Positions 8,320 through 17,657 of a DNA stretch of 64,000 bases are shown piece after piece. The notes below the pieces were generated by a model. The model saw nothing but the letters and a program-made list of their open reading frames with translations. It was not told the DNA's origin and ran no database searches. Location: the NCBI GenBank assembly GCA_019115825.1, contig DXCV01000048.1, forward strand, positions 62,001 through 126,000, given 5' to 3'. The DNA comes from Candidatus Bacteroides pullicola. Its GTDB lineage: Bacteria > Bacteroidota > Bacteroidia > Bacteroidales > Bacteroidaceae. A program made the translations under genes and the position numbers. Position 1 is the stretch's first letter. Each line of letters opens with the position of its first letter.

Positions 8320-8931
8320 ATGCTGCTGAAACTCTACAACAAGAACAACGATCCCGCCGACCTGCAACGCGTCATCGACGTGCTGAACGACGGCGGCCTG
8401 CTCATCTACCCCACCGACGGACGCTATGCCATTGGTTGCCACGGCCTGAAGGAACGGGCCATCGAGCGCATCTGCCGCCTCAAGGGCATTGACCCGAAGA
8501 AGAACAACCTGGCCATCATCTGCTACGACCTGGCCGCCATCAGCGAGTATGCCAAGGTGGACAACACGACCTTCAAGCTGATGAAGCGCAACCTGCCAGG
8601 CCCCTTCACCTTCATCCTGAACGGCACGACCCGCCTGCCCAAAATCTTCCGCAACCGCAAGGAAGTAGGTATCCGTATGCCGGACAATCCCATCATCCGT
8701 GAAATCGCCCGCCTGCTGGACGCCCCCATCATGACCACCACCCTGCCCCACGACGAGGACGACGACCCGGAATACACCACCGACCCGGAACTCATCGACG
8801 AGAAATACGGCGACCTGGTGGACCTGGTGATAGACGGCGGCATCGGCGGACTGGACGGCTCGACGGTAGTGGACTGCACGGGCGACGAGCCGGTCATCGT
8901 GCGGCAGGGAGCGGGGGAATTGCTGGAATAG
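8320..8931 (+). CDS. YrdC/Sua5/YciO-family L-threonylcarbamoyladenylate synthase-like protein
   Basis: 203 residues, a single YrdC-like domain without the C-terminal Sua5 domain. Diagnostic segments are GGLLIYPTDGRYAIGCHG, the lysine-rich RLKGIDPKKNNLAIIC, and LPGPFTFILNGTTRLPKIF. In this family the fold binds ATP, threonine and bicarbonate to make threonylcarbamoyl-AMP for tRNA t6A37. The YciO branch has an uncertain role. The acidic insert DEDDDPEYTTD near 150 is unusual. It lies 36 bp downstream of the MG2 gene and may share its transcript. Confidence 0.85.
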   Translation: MLLKLYNKNNDPADLQRVIDVLNDGGLLIYPTDGRYAIGCHGLKERAIERICRLKGIDPKKNNLAIICYDLAAISEYAKVDNTTFKLMKRNLPGPFTFILNGTTRLPKIFRNRKEVGIRMPDNPIIREIARLLDAPIMTTTLPHDEDDDPEYTTDPELIDEKYGDLVDLVIDGGIGGLDGSTVVDCTGDEPVIVRQGAGELLE

Positions 8932-8998
8932 GGTGAACAATTCCGGTTGGCCGGGGTTATATAGGCATATATGTATCACTCTTAAAACCCACACGTAT

Positions 8999-10084
8999 AT
9001 GAAAAAGAAACTATCCCTCATCTTACTGGCCGCCCTAACAGGCACGGCCCACATCCCCGCCGATGCCTGCACCGGCATCACCCTGAAGAGCCAGGACGGC
9101 CGGACCATCGTGGCCCGCACCATCGAATGGGGCGGCAGCGACCTGAATAGCCAATATGTTATCGTGCCGCGCGGCTACCGGCAACAGTCCTTCCTGCCCG
9201 GCGGCACAACGGACGGCATGAGCTTCACCGCCCGCTACGGCTATGTGGGCCTCTCCGTGGAGCAGGAACAGTTCGTGGCCGAAGGACTGAACGAAGCTGG
9301 TCTGTCCGCCGGACTGTTCTATTTCCCTGCCTACGGCCAATATGAGACATACGATCCCGCAGAGAAAGCAACTACCCTCGCCGACCTACAGCTGGTGGCC
9401 TATGTGCTGGGCGAATGTGCCACGGTGGACGAAGTGAAAGCCGCCGTGCAACGCGTCCACATCGTGCAGATTGACCCGCGTGCCTCGACCGTGCATTGGC
9501 GGTTCACCGACCCCTCCGGACATCAGATTGTACTGGAAATTGTGGAGGACGGCCAACTGCGTTTCTACGAGAATCCATTGGGCGTGCTGACCAACTCACC
9601 CGACCTGCCTTGGCACCTGACCAACCTGAACAACTACGTCAACCTCTTCCCCGGTTCGGCACCCGCCCGAAAGCTGGGCAGCGTGGAACTGAGGCAATTC
9701 GGCGCAGGCAGCGGTTTTCTCGGCCTGCCGGGTGACGTGACACCTCCCTCACGCTTCGTGCGTGCCGCCTTCTACCAAGCCACGGCTCCCCTACAGGCCA
9801 CGGCGGAAAAAGCCATCCTGCAAGGCTTCCAGATCCTGAACAACTTCGACATCCCCGTGGGCATCGAGTTTGCTGACGGCAAGATACCGGCCGACATCCC
9901 CAGCGCCACGCAATGGACCTCAGCCACGGACATGACGGGACGGCGCATCTACTTCCGCACGATGTACGACAGCCGCATCCGCTGCATCGACCTGAACAAC
10001 ATCGACTTCGCCCGGACCACGTACCAAGCCCAGCCGATGGACACGAAGAAAGAACAACCCATCCAACACATTGACATCAAATAG
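8999..10084 (+). CDS. Choloylglycine hydrolase / linear amide C-N hydrolase (bile salt hydrolase or penicillin V acylase type)
   Basis: 361 residues from MKKKLSLILLAALTGTAHIP. The upstream extension in the track lacks signal-peptide features. The signal peptide would be cut directly before the catalytic Cys (ADA|CTGITL), as in other exported Ntn hydrolases of this family. Counting that Cys as residue 2, Arg18 falls exactly in ARTIEW, but the usual Asp21 is replaced by Glu. The segment VLTNSPDLPWHLTNLNNY carries the conserved oxyanion/substrate Asn. The protein should be periplasmic and cleave an amide of a bile salt, N-acyl amino acid or beta-lactam side chain. Substrate preference cannot be decided by eye. 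Downstream is hairpin C1. Confidence 0.85.
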   Translation: MKKKLSLILLAALTGTAHIPADACTGITLKSQDGRTIVARTIEWGGSDLNSQYVIVPRGYRQQSFLPGGTTDGMSFTARYGYVGLSVEQEQFVAEGLNEAGLSAGLFYFPAYGQYETYDPAEKATTLADLQLVAYVLGECATVDEVKAAVQRVHIVQIDPRASTVHWRFTDPSGHQIVLEIVEDGQLRFYENPLGVLTNSPDLPWHLTNLNNYVNLFPGSAPARKLGSVELRQFGAGSGFLGLPGDVTPPSRFVRAAFYQATAPLQATAEKAILQGFQILNNFDIPVGIEFADGKIPADIPSATQWTSATDMTGRRIYFRTMYDSRIRCIDLNNIDFARTTYQAQPMDTKKEQPIQHIDIK

Positions 10085-10100
10085 TACGAAAACAAAGCAA

Positions 10101-10155
10101 GGCGCGGATCACGCGAATTACATACGGTATCTTTGTAATCCGCGCAATCCGCGCC
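10101..10155. repeat. Family C hairpin, locus C1
   Basis: Arms of 21 bp starting GGCGCGGAT and ending ATCCGCGCC with three mismatches and a 13-nt loop. It lies between the convergent ends of the amidase gene and the GH95 gene, where it could act as a bidirectional terminator, although no long T-tract is present. Confidence 0.65.
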
Positions 10156-10175
10156 TAATTCTATAGCCTCCGGAC

Positions 10176-12602
10176 TCAATATACGAAGCGCAACTCCGCG
10201 GCTTCGCCTTTCGCCAACTTCAGCTCAATCATCTCGTCAGAAAGCGTAGTGGCCTTGCCGCCGATGGTCACTGTGGCCTCCGTGGCTCCGGCGGGCATCC
10301 GGACAAGGAATGTACCCGGACAGAGCGCACGAACCGTAGCCTGCACGGCACGCCCTCCCTGCCAATCCAAATCGACAGACGCACCACCCCGTACCCTCAT
10401 GTGACGGAAACTGCCTTCATCCCAACTGTCCGGCAAGGCAGGCAGAAGGTGGATAAAGCCCTCGTGGCTCTGCAACAGCATCTCGCCGATGCCGGCCGTG
10501 CCGCCGTAATTGCCGTCTATCTGGAAAGGCGGATGCGCACAGAACAGGTTGGGGAAAGTGCCGCTGCCGTGCGCCCCGGTCTGCGGATCGACAGCAGGAT
10601 GCAGGAGGCTGCGGAACAGCTTCCACGCCCGGTTGCCGTCGCCCAGACGGGCCCAGAAGTTCATCTTCCACGCACGGCTCCAGCCGGTGGCCTCATCGCC
10701 ACGGCGGTTCAGCGTGACGCGGCAAGCCTCGGCCAATTCGGGTGTACGGAGGGGTGAGATGAGATTGGCGGGGTGCAACCCATAGAGGTGGGAGACGTGA
10801 CGGTGGTGTACATCCACCTCGCGATAATCCTCCAGCCACTCCTGCAAATAGCCTTCCTTGCTGACTTGCATCGGCGGGAACTGCTTCATGTCGGCTTCCA
10901 AGCGGGCAACCAAGTCGGCGTCGCGACCCAAGATGCGGGCAGCGGCGATGACATTGGTATACAGTTCGGTCAGCAGTTGCACGTCCATCGTGGGTCCCAT
11001 GCAGATGCTGACCGAATGCACGGTGTCGCCCGGCACGTAGAACGCATTCTCCGGCGAGGAAGTCGGTGCCGTGACCAACCAACCGTGGCGGGGTTCGCGC
11101 ACCGTGGTGGAAGCAAAGAACCGGGCAGCCCCCTTCAGGATGGGATAGATGCGCTCCAGGTAAGCCTTGTCCTGCGAATACTGGTAATGCTCCCACAGAT
11201 GGGCGCAGAGCCATGCCCCGCCCGTATTGGTAGCTCCCCACGAGGGATGCTCGCCGGGGGCGGTATAGTTCCAGACGTTGGTCATCATGTGCAACACCCA
11301 ACCTTCGGCGTCTTCACCATAAAAGGCACGGGCAGTCTCCTCGCCCGAGGGGATAAGGCGTTCCATCAGTGTGGTCAGCGGCTGGTAGAGTTCGGAGAGC
11401 CCGGCCTGCTCCAGCGGCCAATGGTTCATCTGGATATTGATATTGGTGTGGTAGTCACCGTTCCAAGGCGTGAGCACACCGTTGGCCCAAAGCCCCTGCA
11501 AATTGGGAGGCAAGGAGCCGGGACGCGTGCTGCTGATGAGGAGGTAGCGGCCATAGTTGTAATACAGGGCAGCCAAGCCGGGCACAGGACGGTCTGCGAA
11601 GCGCAAGAGGCGTTCGTTGGTGGGCAGGGCATCGTCCGGCGAGGCGGGCAAAGTGAGGGAGACGCGGTCGTAGAGGTCACGATGGGCAGCCATGTGGGAT
11701 TGCTCCATCCCGGACACTTCATCCACGGCTTTCAGCAGACTGTCGCACACCTCCACATAGCGGTCGCCGGAAAAGTCCGTACCTTCTGCCGCAAAGGAAG
11801 TCGTGGCGGACAGAATCAACCAGGCTTCCTGCCCTTCCTTCAAGGTAATGCCCTTCTCCGGGGAGATGCTCACGGCTCCACCTTTAGAAAGCAGATGCAT
11901 GGCCACGCGGTACTTCATGCCTTTCTTGCCGGGATTGCCGCTGGAGAGCTGGCCGCTCATCAGCAACACATCGCCATCAGCCGAAACCGTTGCTTGGGCC
12001 GCACGACTCAGGCGGGCCGAGAACGACAAGGCACCCGGACGGCTGGCCGTCAGCCGGACAAGCATGACGTCACGGTCGCGAGAGACGAAGTATGTCCGCC
12101 CATAGTCCACACCGCCCAACGTGAAGGAGGTATGCGCCACACCGTCGCGAAGGGAGAGGGAACGGACGTACTTCTCCGGACCGGATGACGCCGGATAAGA
12201 GAAGTCAATATCCAGGTCACCCAGCACTTGATAGGAGCCATAACGGCCATCGGTTTCCTGCTTCTTGGGGACGAAGCTGCGGTACATCAGTTCCTGCGCC
12301 TCCAGGTTCTTGCCCTCGAAGAGCAGTTGACGGATGGCGGGCAGGCTCTTGGAAGCCTCGGGATTGCGATAGTCGGATTCCGAGCCGCTCCACAAGGAAA
12401 TTTCATTCAAGACAATATGTTCACGGTCTACTCCCCCATCGGGCATCATGCCCAAGCGGCCATTGCCCAAGGGAAGGGTTTCCTCCCAGATGGAGGCGGG
12501 GGCGGTGTACCACAGACGATGGTTGCAAGTGTCCGTCGGAGCAGTGGCAGCCATTGAGAAAAGGGGAAGCCACGCACAAAGAAAGGTTATCAGGGATTTC
12601 AT
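10176..12602 (-). CDS. GH95 alpha-L-fucosidase
   Basis: 808 residues from MKSLITFLCAWLPLFSMAAT, a type I signal peptide. The extension in the track is upstream noise overlapping the GH3 stop. The N-terminal domain begins LWYTAPASIWEETLPLGNGR, the typical GH95 opening. Catalytic-region motifs are visible: HTNINIQMNHWPLEQAGL (the two Asn that assist the water), TSSPENAFYV (general acid Glu) and FQIDGNYGGTAGIGEML (Asp). GH95 enzymes invert and remove alpha-1,2-L-fucose linked to galactose. It follows GH3 by 26 bp as last gene of the GH31-GH2-GH3-GH95 cluster. In a xyloglucan setting it would remove terminal fucose so that the GH2 enzyme can act. Confidence 0.92.
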   Translation of the reverse strand: MKSLITFLCAWLPLFSMAATAPTDTCNHRLWYTAPASIWEETLPLGNGRLGMMPDGGVDREHIVLNEISLWSGSESDYRNPEASKSLPAIRQLLFEGKNLEAQELMYRSFVPKKQETDGRYGSYQVLGDLDIDFSYPASSGPEKYVRSLSLRDGVAHTSFTLGGVDYGRTYFVSRDRDVMLVRLTASRPGALSFSARLSRAAQATVSADGDVLLMSGQLSSGNPGKKGMKYRVAMHLLSKGGAVSISPEKGITLKEGQEAWLILSATTSFAAEGTDFSGDRYVEVCDSLLKAVDEVSGMEQSHMAAHRDLYDRVSLTLPASPDDALPTNERLLRFADRPVPGLAALYYNYGRYLLISSTRPGSLPPNLQGLWANGVLTPWNGDYHTNINIQMNHWPLEQAGLSELYQPLTTLMERLIPSGEETARAFYGEDAEGWVLHMMTNVWNYTAPGEHPSWGATNTGGAWLCAHLWEHYQYSQDKAYLERIYPILKGAARFFASTTVREPRHGWLVTAPTSSPENAFYVPGDTVHSVSICMGPTMDVQLLTELYTNVIAAARILGRDADLVARLEADMKQFPPMQVSKEGYLQEWLEDYREVDVHHRHVSHLYGLHPANLISPLRTPELAEACRVTLNRRGDEATGWSRAWKMNFWARLGDGNRAWKLFRSLLHPAVDPQTGAHGSGTFPNLFCAHPPFQIDGNYGGTAGIGEMLLQSHEGFIHLLPALPDSWDEGSFRHMRVRGGASVDLDWQGGRAVQATVRALCPGTFLVRMPAGATEATVTIGGKATTLSDEMIELKLAKGEAAELRFVY

Positions 12603-12628
12603 AAACAGGCGTATATTATTAAAAGGTA

Positions 12629-14848
12629 TTACATCAGTTCGAACGTCACCGTGCCGCGGATGTCCGTGGACGAAGCACCGACATAGACCTTGAACTTGCC
12701 CGGCTCGGCCGTCCACTGCCCGGCCTTGTCGTCATAGAACTTCAGGTCGTCGGGCGTGAGGGTGAAGGAGACGGTCTTTTCCTCGCCCGGCTGGAGTAGA
12801 ATCTTGTCGAAGTGCTTCAGCTCCTTCTGCGGACGGAGCACGCTGCATTTCTCGTCGCCCACGTAGAGCTGGACGATTTCCTTGCCGGCCACGCTGCCGG
12901 TGTTCTTCACGGGCACGGTGAGGGTCAACGAGCCATCGGCCTCCATCTTCTTGGCGGAGAGGACGGGCTTGCCATACTCGAAGGTGGTGTAGCTCAAGCC
13001 ATGACCGAAGGAGAAGAGGGCCGGAATCTTCTTCGTGTCGTGCCAACGATAGCCCACAAGGATGTCTTCCTTATATTCCTCCCGGATGCTGTCGCCGGGA
13101 TAGGCCATCTCGTCAAAGGCATGGGCGGCACAGTCCGTCAGCTTGGCGGGGAAGGAGAAGGGCAGCTTGCCGCTGGGGCAAACGGCACCGCTCATCACGT
13201 CGGTCAGAGAGCGTCCGCCCATTGAGCCGAGATACCAACCCTGCACGATGGCGGGCACCTTGTCCACCCAAGGCATCTCCACGGCATTGCCGGTGAGGAG
13301 CACCAATACCAGGTTGGGATTGACGGCCTGGATTTCTTCAATCAACTCGTCTTGGCCGAAAGGCAGGCCATACTCCAAGCGGTCGCCGCCCTCGCAGTCC
13401 TGGAAATGGTTCTTGTTCAAGCCACCGACCACGATGACCAAGTCGGCTTCCTTGGCCATAGCGACAGCCTCGGTACGCAGGGAATCCACCACGTTTTGGG
13501 GAATCTCCTCAATCTGGCCGTACATCGGGCGGCCGGCGGCATAGCCCTGGGCAAACTGCACCTTGTCGCCATACAGCTCGCGCAGGCCGTCCAGCGGGGA
13601 CACCATGTCCTTCACCTTCAGCTCGGAGGATCCGCCGCCCTGGTTCAGCAGGCGCACGGCGTTGTCGCCCACCACGAGGATGCGGTCATACTTGGAAGCA
13701 TCAATGGGCAGCAGGGGATTGCCTTTCTTCGCCACGGGCGCATTCTTCAGTAGGACAATGCCTTCGTTGCCAATCTCGCGGGCGGCGGCATAGTGCTCGT
13801 CCGTGCAGATGGAGCCGTAGGGTTTGTGGCGGTTCATGGCGGTGCGGAAGATGAGGCGCAGGATGCGCGTGGCTTTGTCATCGACCGTAGACACAGGCAC
13901 CTTGCCTTCCTTCAGCATATTGAGGTAGGCATCGGCCATGTAATAATCGTTGTAGCCGAAGGCACTTTCCGACGTCAGGCCGTTGGTGTACGAACCCATC
14001 TCCACGTCCAGTCCGTTGACGGCGGCCTCATACGTGTCGTGCGCACCGCCCCAGTCGGTAACAACCACACCGTCGAAGCCCCAGTCGCCCTTCAGAATCT
14101 TCTGGAGCAGCAGCTCGTGGTGGCAACAGTGCTGGCCGCGGAATTTATTGTAAGCGCCCATGATGGTCCACGCGCCACCCTCTTGCACGGCAGCCTTGAA
14201 GGCGGGCAGATAGAGTTCGTAGAGGGCACGGTCGCTGGCCTGCACGTCGATGTGTCCGCGCCACAGTTCCTGGTTGTTCAAGGCATAGTGTTTCACGCTG
14301 ACGGCCACGCCGTTCTTCTGCACCTCCCGGATGTAGGGCACGCACATCACGCTGGCCAGGTAGGGGTCTTCGCCCATGTACTCAAAGTTGCGCCCGTTCA
14401 GCGGCGTGCGGTAGATGTTGACGCCGGGGCCGAGCAACACGTCCTTCTCGCGGTAGACGGCTTCCTCGCCGATGGCCTTGCCATACTTGGCGGACATCTC
14501 GGGATTCCACGTGGCGGCCAGGCAGGTCAGGGCGGGGAAAGCGGTGATGCTGTCGTTGGTCTGGTTGGCATAGCCCCAGTCGTTCCAGTTGATTTCGGCA
14601 CGCACGCCGTGGGGGCCGTCGCTCCACCACAGTTCGGGAATGCCCAGGCGGGGCACGCCGGAGCTGGCAAACTTGCCGTAGGCGTGGCACAAGGCCACTT
14701 TCTCTTCCAGCGTCATGCGGCTGAGGGCATCCTGCACCCGCTCTTCGATGGGTTTCGTGTCATCCAGATACACCGGCGTCTGGGCTGACAGGCTGCCTGC
14801 TGCCATGAGCGCGGCACAGGCAAAGGTGGTAAAGAGTTTGTTTCTCAT
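12629..14848 (-). CDS. GH3 beta-glucosidase
   Basis: 739 residues with signal peptide MRNKLFTTFACAALMAAGSLSAQ. The N-terminal TIM barrel contains the substrate-binding KHYALNNQE and the nucleophile Asp in GVVVTDWGGAHD (~residue 270). The second alpha/beta domain includes ILVVGDNAVRLLNQGGGSSE, and a fibronectin III-like domain ends the protein (LKHFDKILLQPGEEKTVSFT). GH3 enzymes of this layout retain configuration and release beta-linked glucose from oligosaccharide ends. Within the cluster it would hydrolyse the cello-oligosaccharide backbone exposed after side-chain removal. It is periplasmic by signal peptide. Upstream lies the family A array A1. Confidence 0.93.
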   Translation of the reverse strand: MRNKLFTTFACAALMAAGSLSAQTPVYLDDTKPIEERVQDALSRMTLEEKVALCHAYGKFASSGVPRLGIPELWWSDGPHGVRAEINWNDWGYANQTNDSITAFPALTCLAATWNPEMSAKYGKAIGEEAVYREKDVLLGPGVNIYRTPLNGRNFEYMGEDPYLASVMCVPYIREVQKNGVAVSVKHYALNNQELWRGHIDVQASDRALYELYLPAFKAAVQEGGAWTIMGAYNKFRGQHCCHHELLLQKILKGDWGFDGVVVTDWGGAHDTYEAAVNGLDVEMGSYTNGLTSESAFGYNDYYMADAYLNMLKEGKVPVSTVDDKATRILRLIFRTAMNRHKPYGSICTDEHYAAAREIGNEGIVLLKNAPVAKKGNPLLPIDASKYDRILVVGDNAVRLLNQGGGSSELKVKDMVSPLDGLRELYGDKVQFAQGYAAGRPMYGQIEEIPQNVVDSLRTEAVAMAKEADLVIVVGGLNKNHFQDCEGGDRLEYGLPFGQDELIEEIQAVNPNLVLVLLTGNAVEMPWVDKVPAIVQGWYLGSMGGRSLTDVMSGAVCPSGKLPFSFPAKLTDCAAHAFDEMAYPGDSIREEYKEDILVGYRWHDTKKIPALFSFGHGLSYTTFEYGKPVLSAKKMEADGSLTLTVPVKNTGSVAGKEIVQLYVGDEKCSVLRPQKELKHFDKILLQPGEEKTVSFTLTPDDLKFYDDKAGQWTAEPGKFKVYVGASSTDIRGTVTFELM

Positions 14849-14887
14849 AATTGATGGTTTATTGCAATGAATTGGATACTAAGGAAA

Positions 14888-14994
14888 GGAATCAATGGCA
14901 TTGATTCCATAAAAAGGTGGCACCTTTTTATGAAAGAGGTGGCACCTCTTTATAGAAAAGGTGGCACCTTTAATAGGCAAAGGTCGTACCTTTG
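14888..14994. repeat. Family A 22-bp-period palindrome array, locus A1
   Basis: Five palindromic units with centres at 14898, 14920, 14942, 14964 and 14986, exactly 22 bp apart. The arms are GGAATCAATG/CATTGATTCC, then ATAAAAAGGTG/CACCTTTTTAT, AAAGAGGTG/CACCTCTTT, AAAGGTG/CACCTTT and CAAAGGT/ACCTTTG. The first four have a single central G and the last a CGT centre. The array fills most of the 172-bp gap between the GH2 and GH3 genes and is probably transcribed. Confidence 0.85.
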
Positions 14995-15020
14995 TTCGTC
15001 GATGCATCAGCTTATACCTG

Positions 15021-17543
15021 TCAATCGGCGTTCAAGGTGGTGCCGGCTTCCTGCAATCCGTCGGCCGTGGCCTTCAGGTTGATGGAGCCGCCCTCGCCAT
15101 TGTTCTGTATCACCACGAGACACTTGCCGTAGAAAGCCTTGCGGTGGTTGGCCTTGAAGCGCTCCATGGAGACGGGGCTGCCGTTGTCCACGCCGGCAAT
15201 GAAGCCCGCGCCCTGCACGTCGAAGGTCACGTCGTTCTCCGCCCACGGACAGAGGTTGCCGTCCTTGTCGAGGATTTCCACGGTGACAAAACTCAGATCG
15301 CGGCCATCGGCGTGGATGGACGCGCGGTCGGGCGTCAGGCGGATTTGGGCGGGTTCGCCGGCGGTATGGATTTCCTGCTCGGCCACCACTTGCCCACCGC
15401 GGCGCGAAACGGCTTTCACCGTGCCGGACCGATAGGTGACGCGCCAGCTGACGTGGAAGTCGTCCTTGCCCTTGCTGCGCACGCCCTGGGACTGCCCGTT
15501 GACGAAGAGTTCCACCTCGTCGGCGTTGTTGTAGTAGGCCCAGAGGTCTATCTCCTGGCCTTCCTTCCAGTTCCAATGCGGGAAGAGGTGCAGGACGGTC
15601 TTGTCGGGCCGCCACTCGCTCTGGTACATGTAATAAATGTCCTTGGGGAATCCGGCCAGGTCGATGACGCCGAAGTAGGAGCTGCGCGCGGGCCAGCCGT
15701 AGGGCGTGGGCTCGCCGATGTAGTCGAAGCCGGTCCAGATGTATTGGCCGGAGATGAAGTCGTTGTTCTTCACGTGGCGCAGGGTGCCTTCGTGGGTATT
15801 GCCCCAAGGCACGTGGCAGTTGTCGTAGGACGAGCACGAGAAGGATTCGTCATAGAAGGGTATGTCCCAACGGGAAGGCCAGATGTACATCGAGTCGCTG
15901 GGCATCCGGTAGTAGCCGCGGGTCATCAGGGCGGAAATGCTCTCCGTGATGATGAAGGGCTTGCCGGGGAAATTCTGCGGCACGCCGGCAAACCAGTCGT
16001 CGTGGTAGTTGAAGCCGATGATGTCCAACGCACCCGAGCGGAACAGGTGGTTGCCGGGATTCGGCTCGTTGCAACCGGCGGTGACGGGGCGCGTGGGGTC
16101 GAGGGCACGGGTCATGTCGGCCAGTTTCTTGGTCAGCAGGGAGTTGACGGACAGTTCGCCGCCTTCCTGGGCCAGCATGTCGGCGCTATGGCCGAAGTTC
16201 AGGATGAGGTTGGCCTCGGCCAGGCTGAGGGTGTCGGCCTTGGCGTCGCTCCACTGCTCCAGCACCTCGTTGCCGATGCTCCACATGAAGATGGAGGGAT
16301 GGTTGCGGTCGCGCATCACGAGGTCGGTCAGGTCGCGTTCGTGCCATTCATTGAAGTAGCGGGAATAGTCGTGCGCGGTCTTCTTCTTGCGCCACATGTC
16401 GAAGGTCTCGTCCATCACGATGAAGCCCATGCGGTCGCAGAGGTCCAGCAGCTCCGGGGCGGGCGGGTTGTGCGAGCAGCGGACGCCGTTGCACCCCATC
16501 TCTTTCAGGATTTCCAACTGGCGCTCCAAGGCACGGACATTGACGGCCGCACCCAGGCAGCCCAAGTCGTGGTGCATGCAGACACCGTTAATCTTCATCG
16601 GTTTCCCGTTGAGCGAGAAGCCCTTCTGCGCATCGAAGCTGAAGTAGCGGAAGCCGAACGGAGTGACATACGTGTCCACCACTTGGCCGTCGGCCAGCAG
16701 GGTGGTCTTCACGTCATAGAGGTAGGGACACTCCACGCTCCACAGTTCGGGCGAGGGGACCTCCGCTTGTTGCAGGGTCTCGGTCAGGGTGTCGGCCTTG
16801 GCGGTCACGACGGCGGGGTCAAGGGTGACGACGGTCTTGCCTTGGGCATCCACCAGCTCGGTGCGGAGTTCCAAGGTGGCATCGGCCTCCTGCGTGTTCT
16901 CCACCGTGGTGCGGACAGTCAGTCGGGCACCTTCCTCGGAGACGTTCTCGGCCGTGACATACGTGCCCCATTGGGCCACATGCACGGGATTGAGCTTGGT
17001 GAGCCATACGTTACGGTAGATGCCGCAACCGGAATACCAGCGGGAGTTGGGCTGCTCGGCATTGTCCACGCGGACGGCCACCACGTTCTCACCGCCCCAG
17101 TTGAGGTAGGGCGTCAGGTCGTAGCGGAAGGAGATGTAGCCGTAGGGGCGTGTGCCCAGCTTATGGCCGTTGATGTAGACGGTAGAGTTCATGTACACGC
17201 CGTCAAAGTCGATGTAGAAGCATTTGCCCTCGTCGGCCTTGTCCACGGTGAAGGTCTTGCGATACCAGCCGATGCCGCCGGGCAGGGCCCCGCCGCCCGT
17301 GCCGGAGGGATTGTCCTTGCTGAAGTCGCCCTCGATGGCCCAATCGTGGGGCAGATTCAAGCGTCGCCAGCCCGAATCATCGTAAGCAGGCTGCGCGGCA
17401 GCAGTGTCGTCCGCCAGACGGAATGTCCAGTCGGCGGTGAAGTCCTGGCTGCGTGTGTTGGCCGCCTTGTCGGCAGACGGAGTGCAAGCCACCGTTCCAG
17501 CCAGCAGCAGACAGGAGAGAGATAAAGTGATGAGAGATTTCAT
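15021..17543 (-). CDS. GH2 beta-galactosidase
   Basis: 840 residues with an export signal MKSLITLSLSCLLLAGTVAC that may be a relaxed lipobox. The sugar-binding jelly-roll (NLPHDWAIEGDFSKDNPSG), the immunoglobulin-like domain and the TIM barrel follow in the usual GH2 order. The acid/base Glu lies in IFMWSIGNEV and the nucleophile Glu in KPFIITESIS. Extra beta-sandwich domains complete the C-terminus. The family covers beta-galactosidase, beta-mannosidase and beta-glucuronidase. Association with GH31, GH95 and GH3 makes beta-galactosidase on xyloglucan side chains the best call. It sits 114 bp downstream of GH31 across hairpin C2. Confidence 0.88.
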   Translation of the reverse strand: MKSLITLSLSCLLLAGTVACTPSADKAANTRSQDFTADWTFRLADDTAAAQPAYDDSGWRRLNLPHDWAIEGDFSKDNPSGTGGGALPGGIGWYRKTFTVDKADEGKCFYIDFDGVYMNSTVYINGHKLGTRPYGYISFRYDLTPYLNWGGENVVAVRVDNAEQPNSRWYSGCGIYRNVWLTKLNPVHVAQWGTYVTAENVSEEGARLTVRTTVENTQEADATLELRTELVDAQGKTVVTLDPAVVTAKADTLTETLQQAEVPSPELWSVECPYLYDVKTTLLADGQVVDTYVTPFGFRYFSFDAQKGFSLNGKPMKINGVCMHHDLGCLGAAVNVRALERQLEILKEMGCNGVRCSHNPPAPELLDLCDRMGFIVMDETFDMWRKKKTAHDYSRYFNEWHERDLTDLVMRDRNHPSIFMWSIGNEVLEQWSDAKADTLSLAEANLILNFGHSADMLAQEGGELSVNSLLTKKLADMTRALDPTRPVTAGCNEPNPGNHLFRSGALDIIGFNYHDDWFAGVPQNFPGKPFIITESISALMTRGYYRMPSDSMYIWPSRWDIPFYDESFSCSSYDNCHVPWGNTHEGTLRHVKNNDFISGQYIWTGFDYIGEPTPYGWPARSSYFGVIDLAGFPKDIYYMYQSEWRPDKTVLHLFPHWNWKEGQEIDLWAYYNNADEVELFVNGQSQGVRSKGKDDFHVSWRVTYRSGTVKAVSRRGGQVVAEQEIHTAGEPAQIRLTPDRASIHADGRDLSFVTVEILDKDGNLCPWAENDVTFDVQGAGFIAGVDNGSPVSMERFKANHRKAFYGKCLVVIQNNGEGGSINLKATADGLQEAGTTLNAD

Positions 17544-17573
17544 AATTGGAGATTGTTCTTAATTATAAAAGGA

Positions 17574-17638
17574 GGCGCGGATTACGCGGATTTACGCAGG
17601 TTAGTTCATCTATCCATGGAATCCGCGCAATCCGCGCC
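17574..17638. repeat. Family C hairpin, locus C2
   Basis: 19-bp arms GGCGCGGATTACGCGGATT and AATCCGCGCAATCCGCGCC, pairing with one mismatch around a 27-nt loop. It lies inside the GH31-GH2 intergenic gap of a co-directional gene pair, so a role in mRNA stability or partial termination is possible. Confidence 0.7.
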
Positions 17639-17657
17639 TGAATTCAAGTAGTTTTCA

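Noticed and set aside
14888-14994. CRISPR array
   Set aside because: The units are palindromes that differ in their arms and have a 22-bp total period, with no constant repeat and unique spacers, and no cas genes are nearby.
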